A DNA stretch of 10,310 nucleotides from contig JADHYX010000576.1 in assembly GCA_027604685.1 (NCBI GenBank), forward strand, positions 1-10,310, written 5' to 3'. Source of the stretch: Lobulomyces angularis. Taxonomy: Eukaryota; Chytridiomycota; Chytridiomycetes; Lobulomycetales; Lobulomycetaceae. Below, in pieces: positions 1-10,078 of the stretch; positions within the stretch are counted from its first letter, which is position 1; every line of letters starts with the position of its first letter. The notes under the pieces were generated by a model. The model saw nothing but the letters and a program-made list of their open reading frames with translations. It was not told the DNA's origin and searched no databases. The position numbers and the translations under genes are program-made.

Positions 1-182
1 AAATTTGTAAAACAAAAAAAAAAATTAATGCCTGTGGCGTAGCTAAAAATTATTTAAAAAAAATAAAAGTATATAAAAAAAAAAAAAAAAAAAAGAAATC
101 TTTAAAAACTGGAAAAAAAGAAAGTTAGATTAATATTAATATTGTTATTTTATATGGATTAAATTTTTTTTTTTTTGGAAAA

Positions 183-233
183 ATGAAAGTCTTTGTTTCA
201 CAAAACCCAAAAATACAGGGTTTTAGGGTTTAG
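183..233 (+). other. Possible 16-codon upstream ORF of eL42
   Basis: An ATG at 183-185 opens a frame of 16 codons closed by TAG at 231-233, lying 14 bases before the eL42 start codon at 248. If transcription starts upstream of 183, ribosomes would meet this ATG first. It could equally lie in untranscribed promoter DNA. There is no sign of a conserved peptide. Confidence 0.25.
217..233 (+). promoter_or_regulatory. Telo-box-like motif before eL42
   Basis: The sequence AGGGTTTTAGGGTTTAG contains two AGGGTTT units. A CAAAACCC at 201-208 sits 8 bases upstream in inverted orientation. AAACCCTA-type telo-boxes are known near ribosomal protein gene starts in plants. A similar role here is inferred only from position and sequence likeness. 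Confidence 0.35.
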
Positions 234-247
234 TTCTTTGGTAAAGG

Positions 248-816
<569 letters not shown>

Positions 817-1244
817 ATGTAAAAATATTTATCTTTTTTTTTTTTATTATTTCCTGTTTTTACAAATATAATATATATTTATCATATTATTATTAATCTT
901 ACAATATTAATATTTTTTTTTTTTTTTTTATATTTTTGTAAAATAATTTATTTTAATATAACTATATGGAGAACTTTTTTTTTGAAACGAAAAACTAATT
1001 TTTTTTTTTCCCTTATGAAAAAATGAAAATTGTGTAAAAAAGTGAAGTAGAAAACTTTTGATAATTAAAAAAAATATTTACTATATTTTGTGTTTCTTAA
1101 TTAAAAAAAAAAACCAACAAAACTATTATTTCTTGCAAAATAAAAAATAAAAAGTAACAAATAGAGAAAAAAAAATAAAAAAAAAAATAATAATATTAAA
1201 ATAATTAATCTAATAAAAAAAATAGAATATATTTAAAATCCTAT
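817..1244. other. AT-rich spacer between convergent genes
   Basis: This region separates the 3' ends of eL42 (+) and mtHsp70 (-). It consists of long T and A runs and mixed AT sequence with no open frame or RNA-like structure that I can support. It must contain both 3' UTRs and polyadenylation sites. On the minus strand an AATAAA spans 1249-1244 and overlaps the mtHsp70 stop codon, which is probably too close to serve that gene. Confidence 0.6.
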
Positions 1245-3540
<2,296 letters not shown>

Positions 3541-3957
3541 ATTGAATTAAATTAAAAAAATTAAAAATTTAAGGTTGAAAAAAAAAAAAAAAAAGAAAGA
3601 TTTGGAAGGAAATAGTTCCTATGTTTAAACTAAATTAATGTTGATATTCTTATTGTAGTGATCTAATTGTTGACAGTGCTTGAATATGTCAAATAGAAGA
3701 GTAGACTTCATTGAGTTTGATCTAAGAACAAGTATGTTTTAATGAGTGTACTAAATATCTGTGGTGGTAGGAAGTGCATTGATAACAGCGAGCATTTAGA
3801 ATAAATAACAAAATTTAAGTTATATTAGAGTCAACAAAAATAAAATATATACTATGGTCTTAAGATAAATACTATTTACATTACAAGTTTTACTAAAAAT
3901 AAAGAAAAAAAAATTTATTTTTATTCATAAAAGATCTCAAAAAATAAAAATATAATT
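3541..3957. other. Upstream region of mtHsp70, no firm gene
   Basis: On the coding (minus) strand a T17 run lies at 3594-3578, about 40 bases before the ATG. Farther upstream, 3600-3800 is less AT-rich than other spacers. A minus-strand frame open at 3738-3628 includes a 28-codon ATG ORF (3711, stop 3625-3627) that I cannot identify. The region probably includes the mtHsp70 promoter. GAA/TTC triplets occur but not in the 5-bp register of a heat-shock element. Confidence 0.5.
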
Positions 3958-3960
3958 TTT

Positions 3961-4260
3961 TTAATTCAGTTTATCTTTAAAATCTTGATGTAATTCCTTT
4001 ATCATATCATCAAATTGCTTCAAAATTTGATCAGCAGAAGATGGACCATTGGAATCTATGTTATTGTTGTTGTTATTTGAAAAATAGTCGTTATTGTTAT
4101 GGTAAGTTTGCTGAGAAAAGCTCCTTGGCTCATCAGAAGGAAAGTGAAGATTTGGGTTGGTTTTTCTTGGTAGACTGCTGTTTCTTAAGGGAGCAAACTG
4201 GCTGGTTGACCTGCGAGGAACAGTTGGAGTGAGAATGGCAAGAGGAATTATAATAGTCAT
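3961..4260 (-). CDS. Hypothetical small Asn-rich protein
   Basis: I do not recognise this gene. The frame gives 99 residues from the first ATG (4260-4258); the frame extends two codons farther (TTG at 4266) but TTG is unlikely as a start in a eukaryote. The N-terminal half is rich in Ser, Pro and Arg (for example RRSTSQFAPLRNS). The middle has an asparagine-rich tract (HNNNDYFSNNNNNN), a hallmark of dictyostelid proteins. The C-terminal 25 residues (SADQILKQFDDMIKELHQD and on to DKLN) look like an amphipathic helix that could form a coiled coil. Third codon positions use more C and G than the neighbouring genes. A second frame over 4330-4136 is open for 65 codons without ATG, so an upstream exon, a frame error or a decayed gene are all possible. 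No introns are needed. Confidence 0.4.
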   Translation of the reverse strand: MTIIIPLAILTPTVPRRSTSQFAPLRNSSLPRKTNPNLHFPSDEPRSFSQQTYHNNNDYFSNNNNNNIDSNGPSSADQILKQFDDMIKELHQDFKDKLN

Positions 4261-4582
4261 TTGCAACAGATTGAAATGGAATTTGGTAGTAAAAGAAAGA
4301 AGTAGGTCGATTTTTATTTCTTAAAGTGTTTTAGTTTGAAAATAAAAACCAAACTCTTGAAAATAGGATTGAAGTTTAGTTTTTTGCTATTTGGATTTAT
4401 CACTCTACAACTCAGATTAAAAAAGGAAAGCAGATTTTTCTTTTAGTTCCTAGTTTATTGTTACTTATAAGTAGAAAGAGTTTTCTTGTTGTAATTGAAA
4501 GTATGGATTTTAGATTGAAAATAATTTGCAGATTTGAAGCTCTTGCATATATATATAACCATTTTTCTTTTTAATAAAAATA
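4261..4582. other. Gene-poor stretch with open frames lacking starts
   Basis: No gene is supported. On the plus strand a frame is open for 64 codons (4380-4571) but has an ATG only near its end. On the minus strand 4330-4136 is open for 65 codons without an ATG. The stretch is less AT-rich than the true spacers, so chance open frames are more likely here. Confidence 0.4.
4546..4558 (+). promoter_or_regulatory. TATA-like alternating AT run upstream of RNA candidate
   Basis: CATATATATATAA lies about 25-35 bases before the position where the structured RNA candidate would start. Alternating AT is common in this genome, so its value as a promoter element is only suggestive. Confidence 0.25.
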
Positions 4583-4830
4583 GGATGAGATTGAGTTAAA
4601 AACAAATGAGCCCCTGCAACAAAAAATAGAAGATTGTCTGTAACCCCGCTCTAAAAATTCAGCAAGCGTTCAAGATTGGTAAATGGTTTCAACTTTCACC
4701 AGTAAAGTAAGGAAACCTCAACTGCGGCGTACGCTACATAAAGAGCATGCAACCTTGAGAGTGCAGCTGTAGAACTTACTTTACTGTTAAGAAACCTGCG
4801 AATTTTTGTTAGTTGCAGTTTCTTTTTAAG
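4583..4830 (+). ncRNA. Candidate structured non-coding RNA, family unknown
   Basis: This roughly 245-base island has visibly more G and C than any other spacer sequence in the window. It contains a perfect 12-bp complementarity, 4700-4711 (CAGTAAAGTAAG) with 4775-4786. Inside lie a second stem (4719-4726 with 4762-4769, one mismatch) and a hairpin (4729-4735 with 4744-4750, one mismatch, 8-base loop). Directly after the long stem, 4791-4799 pairs with 4815-4822 around one bulged base. This hairpin is followed by TTTTT at 4823-4827, like a Pol III end. CTGCAAC (4614-4620) could alternatively pair with GTTGCAG (4812-4818). CTGTAACCCCGCTC near 4638-4651 faintly resembles the SRP Alu-domain UGUAA motif, but no SRP helix 8 motif was found. 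RNase P/MRP, U1-U6 and U3 motifs were also not convincing. Strand is a guess: stems fold on either strand, and a 44-codon frame is open on the minus strand. Confidence 0.4.
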
Positions 4831-5138
4831 TTAAGTAGTATTGTATATTTTAATTTCCGGCATATGTAACTTCATATATTTAACAGATAATTACTTATAA
4901 TTTAAAAATTCTTTTTTTAAGTAAAGTTTAATTTTCCGTTTAACATCCTTGAATTTGCTCTTACAGTCTCTTCCTTATTATACAAAATAACATACAAAAT
5001 ATCCAGTTCTTCCTGCTGTTTTTTTAGTAATGTGCTGCTCAACCAAGTCTCACACTTGACTCTACTACTTTAAAACTTCTTCAAAAAAAGAACCTCGTCC
5101 TTCAATACCTTTTTTTTTTGTTTATTTTTTTTTTCTAA
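4831..5138. other. Unassigned stretch with exon-like minus-strand frames
   Basis: On the minus strand 5069-4920 is open for 50 codons before TAA (4919-4917). It is not AT-simple and reads like protein (for example LLKKQQEELDILYVILYNK), with a GTAAGA donor-like site at 4964. Just upstream, 5109-5068 reads as 14 protein-like codons in the adjacent frame and ends at TAG 5067-5065. No ATG start or family match is evident. This may be a fragment of an unrecognised or decayed gene, or chance. Confidence 0.3.
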
Positions 5139-5684
5139 TTAAAAATTTTGAAATCATGTGTTTTTATAACAATTGCAGTTATTTTAATTTTTTTTAAGTC
5201 AGGGTGCAAAATTTCAGTTTAAAATATCTCAAAATAGCAGCATCAAAATCAACCATTATTTCTTATTTTTATTTTTAATCTTATTCTATAATACAAGTTT
5301 TTTTATTTAACAACAATGTTTAACTATTTGTAATTTTATATATCCAAAAAACTAGTAAGTAAATGAAAACTTTTATAATCCTATTTTTTGTTTTTTAAAA
5401 AAAAAAATAAAAAAATGGTTTTTTAGAATATTATTTTTTTTTTTTTTTTTTTTTTAAGCATTCTGAATTATTTAAGGTTAAAAAAAAAAAAACCAAAAAA
5501 TAGAAAAATTAAAAAAAAAAAGAGTAAAAAAAAATAGGATTAATATTTTCTTTTTTTTTAAAAAAAAAAAATAGAATTAAAAAAACAAGGTAAAATGAAT
5601 AATAAAAAAAAAAATAAAAATTAAACCAAATTATATTTTTAACTAATAAAAAAAAATTAAAAAAAATTTTTTAAAAAACTTCTA
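5139..5684. other. Extreme AT spacer downstream of TIM44
   Basis: This spacer is almost only A and T, with long A and T runs (for example 5430-5456 and 5481-5492 areas) and no credible open frame. On the minus strand it must carry the TIM44 3' UTR, but no AATAAA was seen close behind the stop codon. Confidence 0.6.
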
Positions 5685-5704
5685 TTAAAATCCTGACCAA
5701 GAAT
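5685..5704 (-). other. 20-nt terminal coding exon of TIM44
   Basis: After a 55-bp intron (GTATTT to CTTTTTAG) the last two bases of an Asp codon are followed by Ser-Trp-Ser-Gly-Phe and TAA. Without this splice the frame reads on through intron sequence to a hydrophobic tail (KIGIFLNLIFSP) unlike Tim44 C-termini. Confidence 0.7.
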
Positions 5705-7265
5705 CTAAAAAGAAAAAAAAAAATATATTAAGGGGAAAAAATTAAATTTAAAAAAATACCAATTTTTACACTCTCCAAAACTCTCCACCCAAACGTTTCA
5801 GGATTGATTTCAGCGGTAGCATCAATAATTTGATCTTTAGTAAAAACCATACGATATCTGGCATGTTCAATATTGTCTTCATTACCTAAAACAATTTCTC
5901 CTTTTAAATTTTTGAAAAGTAAAATTTCTTGAGTGTTAAATTCTAATAGTAAAATTGGTATATCATTTTCTAAGATTTTTGTTTGCAAAAGTTCCACCTT
6001 TCGGATATCTAATAATTTGCTATCACTTATCAATCCTTGTGTTTTTTGTGAGGTGATTCCTGCCATTAATTGTGCATACAACTAATAACGGAATGTAAGT
6101 ATTTTTTACCAAAGGATACCAAAAAAAATTATACCTGTTCGCTGCACCACATTTTCAAAACTGGTTCATCTCCCTTCAAGTAAGCTTCCATAATATCTGG
6201 TATATAAAATTGTGTTGCATCTCTTAAAAACGAATCTAAACTAAATGATGGATCACACATTCTAAAAGCTTTCACCACTTGGGCTTCCTCACTTTCTTCT
6301 CCCATTCCACTAAACCAATCTCTAAATCTCTCCAATATAGGATTTTCACTCTCTTCCACTGTTTTTTGCACTTTCAGCAAATTCTGAAACAATATGTTAT
6401 TTTCTTTAAAATCCGCCCATCGCTGGTTCATTTTAGTTTCTTTGTGTATAACGATATTCTGCCCTGCTTCAGGGTTCGCCTGCACTATCCTCTTTAATGG
6501 GTCAGTAGAAGTCAAACGATCTTGCAACTTTTTTTTCCGTTCCTCTTTTGGCGCATACTCAATATATCTGTGCGTAGTTTGAGTATCAATTACTTCCTCC
6601 TTTACCGATTTTAATCCAGAGGATACTTTTTTCGCTGCTTCCGTCTCTAAAATAGGATCTGCAACCTAAGTATTAAATTATTTAATCGTAAAACCAAAAA
6701 AATTAAAAAAAAAAATGAGTCCTTTATGACATAAATAAAAAATTTCCCAATTTTTTTTTTTTAGGATAATTAATAGATAAAATTATGAATATTTTTTGCA
6801 ATAAATAATGCAGCACACAGAACACTATAATATACTTACATAATGCACACCTTCACTGACTTTTTCACCAACTTTTTTTGTAATTTCTATAGTCTTTTTT
6901 GCAGCTTCAGTTTCCATAGTAGATTCGTAAGCTTCACCTACTTTAGAGGCCCCAAATTTTATTCCATCTACAACTTTTGAGGTGCCTTTACTGGTTTTTT
7001 CCATAGCTTTTTTAGCTCTAATCATAGCTTCACTCTGCTGTATTCTGTTAGACTCATCACTAAGCTGCTTAATGTTCTCTTTTAATTGTTTATTTTCTTC
7101 ATATTGTCTTTTAACAGATTTCGCAAATTCAGCAAATAAATTTAAATTTCTAGTCTGCGTCAAATTTATGCCAAGGTTTAAACTAGAATTACTTGTTATA
7201 AGTTTATTTATAGGTCGTGAATGTTTTGTTGTGATTGAAAAGCCAGAGAAAAGAAAATTTGACAT
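5685..7265 (-). CDS. TIM44: Mitochondrial import subunit TIM44
   Basis: Tim44 is the peripheral inner-membrane protein that tethers mtHsp70 to the TIM23 channel on the matrix side. Exons on the minus strand are 7265-6840, 6665-6135, 6081-5760 and 5704-5685, joining to 432 residues, close to the usual length. Residues 1-40 form a basic, hydroxyl-rich presequence, with a likely cleavage near TQTRN. A charged helical region follows from 43 (FAEFAKSVKRQYEENKQLKE), as in other Tim44 N-terminal domains that bind Hsp70 and Tim23. The family block QRWADFKENN lies at 223-232. The C-terminal Tim44 domain (about 260-432) shows IPDIMEAYLKGD, then LYAQLMAGITSQKT, then GWRVLESVKI. ETEAAKK occurs twice (118-124, 149-155). 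The last exon adds only DSWSGF. Introns are 174, 53 and 55 bp. Identification is firm; the short last exon is inferred. Confidence 0.93.
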
Positions 7266-7861
7266 TGGTTAACTTTCTTTTTGCAATCTTTTTTTTTTTT
7301 TTTTTTTTTTAATTTCAACGTATTTCAAAAAAAAATAAATTAAAAAATAAAAAGAAATAGATTTTTAAATGTTGCTTTGTGATATTTTAACTTTTAAATT
7401 TTAATTTTTTTTTTATACTCAAACTTATACTAAGTTTGCAAAAAATTTTATTTTTATAATTAAAAAAAAAGTCATTCCATAAAGATGCAACTTTTATTTT
7501 GTTTCTCTTTTTCATTGAGATTTTTTTCTTTTTTCTTGCTGTTCTAGTACAACTTCCTCTTTTCAAATAATTGTATTGTTTGTTTGAGCAATAAATTGAA
7601 ATTAAGCTCAATTTCAAATTATCGCAAAAGTGAAAAATTAGATGATGTTTCTTATGTAAATAATTAAGTTAATTCCTAACACAAAGTTTTGTTTTTACAC
7701 TGTATACTTTCATTATACTTGATCTTTCAAAAAAAAAACTATAAATTATATGAATACGGAGTTTTTTTTTGTAAAAATTTTTGGAGGTTTTTTTTTTTTT
7801 AATAAAAAATTTTTTAAACTTAATTTTAACAAAAAAAAAATATTAAAATAAAATAAAAAAA
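7266..7861. promoter_or_regulatory. Divergent intergenic region between TIM44 and fumarylacetoacetase
   Basis: This 596-bp region separates two head-to-head start codons and so should hold both promoters. It has a T22 run at 7289-7310 (A22 on the TIM44 sense strand, 24 bases before its ATG). A T13 run at 7788-7800 lies about 62 bases before the fumarylacetoacetase ATG. The middle (about 7480-7620) is slightly less AT-rich. A 76-codon minus-strand frame there is low-complexity Lys/Ile/Ser sequence and is not called as a gene. Confidence 0.5.
7596..7617. repeat. Short perfect inverted repeat
   Basis: TTGAAATT (7596-7603) and AATTTCAA (7610-7617) form a perfect 8-bp inverted repeat around AAGCTC. 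It lies in the middle of the divergent promoter region. It could be a protein binding site or chance in AT-rich DNA. Confidence 0.4.
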
Positions 7862-9659
7862 ATGAAAACAAAAGAATTAGATTTTAGCATTCAAAACATT
7901 CCTTTTGGGATCATTTCTTCAGCTTCCAACGTAAATACAAAAAAGTTATTAAATTTTTTTAACTTTTTCATTTTTTCTTTTTAAAATAATTTAGAGTAAA
8001 AAAAGAGTAGCCTCTGCCTATGGATCTAATGCCATTGATTTAACACTTGTTAAATTTAATGGTCCTTTATTAGGAAATGGTGTCGCTGAAAAAGTTTTTA
8101 ATCAGGTAATAAAAAATTCTTTTGGTCACAAAGTTAATCTTAAACTTTTATTTTATTTCATTTTTTTCTTGCATAGTGTTTTTTGAATGACTTTATGGAA
8201 TTAGGGAGACCTGCTTGGAGAGAAGCAAGGCAAACTTTACAGAATTTAATTAAAGAAAACAAATTACCTGCTGAAAGTTTAATTAGTTTAAGTCAAGTAC
8301 AAAACCATTTACCAGCTAAAATCGGTAATTAATCTTATATATAGAAATTTTTTTTTTTTTAAAAAAAGTGATATTACTATTTTTTTTAACTTTGTTCTTA
8401 CTTTTTTTAAATCTAGGTGATTATACCGATTTTTATGCAAGCAAAGAACATGCCACTAACGTTGGAACCATGTTTCGAGGAAAAGATAACGCATTAATGC
8501 CAAACTGGGTGCATATTCCTGTTGGGTATCATGGTAAATTTAATAAAAAACTTTACATTGGTTTATAAAAGCTGTTTTAAAAAATAAAGGGAGAGCGAGT
8601 TCAGTAGTTGTTACAGGAACCAATTTAAAAAGACCCTCTGGATTAATCTTGGACCCTACTACGAAACTTCCATATTACTCTAAAAGTAAGAAAATGGATA
8701 TTGAGTTAGAAGTTGTAAGTTTTTCTTCCTTTCTTTTTTTTTTTTTTTTTTAGCTTCATAATCTTTTGAAGTAAATTTTTAATGAAAAAAAAATTGTTCT
8801 TAATGTTAATTATTTTTTTGAAATGATTTTAGGCATTTTTGGTTGGTAAAGGAAACAATCTTGGAGAGCCAATAAAATTTGATGATTCTGAGGATCACAT
8901 TTTTGGTATGGTTTTAATGAATGACTGGAGTTCCAGGGATATCCAATCATATGAATATGTGCCGTTAGGGCCATTTTTGGGAAAAAACTTTGGAACCACC
9001 GTTTCGCCATGGGTAGTTACATTGGATGCCATGGAACCTTTCCGTACACCGCAACCACATCAAGATCCTAAACCTGCCGATTACTTAACAGGATCCTCCG
9101 TTCATAATGCAGGTGATGCGTATGACGTCAATCTGCAAGTTTATTACAAAAGTAAGGTTATTTTTTTATTACATATGATTTATATTCTCTCTTTTTTTTT
9201 TTTTTAATAAAAAAAAGCTCCAAAAAGTAAAGATACTTTAATATGTGAAAGTAATTTAAAATACATGTACTGGACATTTAAGCAACAACTAGCACATCAC
9301 ACCGTCAACGGCTGTAACATGAATACTGGAGATTTATGTGGAAGTGGAACTATTAGGTAAAATCAAGCATAAACAAATAAAAAATTTTTCAATGCTAACT
9401 TAAAAAAAAAAAAAGTGGTCCTACTGAAAACTCTTTTGGTTCATTATTGGAACTAACTTGGAATGGATCAAAATCTTTGAACATTGATGGTGAAGAGAGA
9501 AAATTTTTAGAAGATGGGTATGAAATAAAAATAAAAAAAAAAATCAAAATAATTCAAATTTTTTTTTTTTTTAGTGATACCATTACTCTAAAAGGTTTTT
9601 GCGAAAAAAATGGTGTAAGAATTGGATTTGGTGAATGCAAAGGAACTCTTATTGCTTAA
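7862..9659 (+). CDS. fah: Fumarylacetoacetase, complete
   Basis: This enzyme hydrolyses 4-fumarylacetoacetate to fumarate and acetoacetate, the last step of tyrosine catabolism. Exons are 7862-7930, 7995-8105, 8177-8324, 8417-8533, 8590-8714, 8833-9151, 9218-9356, 9416-9517 and 9575-9659, joining to 404 residues (human 419). The small N-terminal domain covers about 1-105. The catalytic domain begins near [18 protein letters not shown]. With a constant offset of 12 from mammalian FAH, the metal ligands map to Asp114, Glu187, Glu189 and Asp221, and the general base to His121. Arg130, Gln228 and Lys241 also match. [31 protein letters not shown] and GSGTISGPTE are strongly conserved blocks. All key residues are present, so the enzyme should be active. 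Introns are 56-118 bp; introns 6 and 7 end in an A-run directly before AG. It is divergent from TIM44. Identification is very firm. Confidence 0.96.
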
Positions 9660-10078
9660 AAAAAAAAAAAAAAAAAAGAATTTATATACATATAAACATA
9701 TTTTTGTTACTGTTGATAAATTAAAATATTTTTTTCAATTTTTTTTTGTTTTTTTTTAAATTATTTAAAAATTTAAAATGGTATTTAAAAAATAAAAATA
9801 TATATATATATCTATTTATTTACATTTATTTACTTCAAAAAATAAACCTTGCATTATGTTTTTTCTTTTTTTATTTTAAATTAAGATAGACTTGAAGCAA
9901 GACTTTAAAATATTGAAAACTGTGGTTTGAATTTCATTTTTATTTTTTTTGCTTTTGGTTATAAGAAAAATTTTGATTTAAAATTTTTTAGAATATTAAA
10001 AACTTAAAATATTTAATAGAAATACGACTTTTTTAATTTAAAATTTTTTTTTTTTTTTTTTTACAAAAAAAAAAAGAA
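9660..10078. other. AT-rich spacer after fumarylacetoacetase
   Basis: No gene is seen. An A run begins right after the stop codon (about 9657-9676). AATAAA occurs at 9790-9795 and 9841-9846 and could serve the fumarylacetoacetase transcript. A T19 run (10044-10062) followed by an A11 run (10065-10075) immediately precedes the next ATG, the same T-tract arrangement seen at other starts in this window. Confidence 0.55.
9799..9833. repeat. TA microsatellite and 10-bp tandem repeat
   Basis: An alternating TA run at about 9799-9811 is followed by two exact copies of ATTTATTTAC (9814-9823 and 9824-9833). This is simple-sequence DNA with no evident function. Confidence 0.7.

Larger units (their letters stand above)
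1..247. other. Upstream region of the eL42 gene, no gene seen in 1-182
   Basis: This stretch is dominated by A and T runs and shows no open frame of note up to 182. A run of 13 T lies at 164-176. From about 183 the composition becomes less extreme and holds a short upstream ORF and a telo-box-like motif, listed separately. The promoter and 5' UTR of the ribosomal protein gene presumably lie here, but no transcription start can be fixed from sequence alone. Confidence 0.6.

Noticed and set aside
3600..3720. Heat-shock element upstream of mtHsp70
   Set aside because: GAA and TTC triplets occur (for example 3605-3618 and 3697-3709), but spacing does not follow the alternating 5-bp register.
4041..4232. 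63-codon plus-strand ORF
   Set aside because: It is opposite the Asn-rich ORF and its Cys/Tyr run is the reverse reading of the Asn codon tract.
4600..4830. SRP RNA, RNase P/MRP RNA or tRNA
   Set aside because: Only a short UGUAACCC-like match to the SRP Alu domain and scattered P/MRP-like fragments were seen; the diagnostic SRP helix 8 motif, paired CR-I/CR-V and a tRNA cloverleaf were not found.
7387..7617. 76-codon minus-strand ORF
   Set aside because: The product is low-complexity Lys/Ile/Ser/Phe sequence made of A/T runs, lies in the middle of the divergent promoter region and matches nothing I know.
8368..8568. ORF ending at an early stop inside fumarylacetoacetase, suggesting a truncated gene
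   Set aside because: The stop lies in a 56-bp intron with good GT-AG borders; splicing restores the conserved VGYHGRASSVV block.
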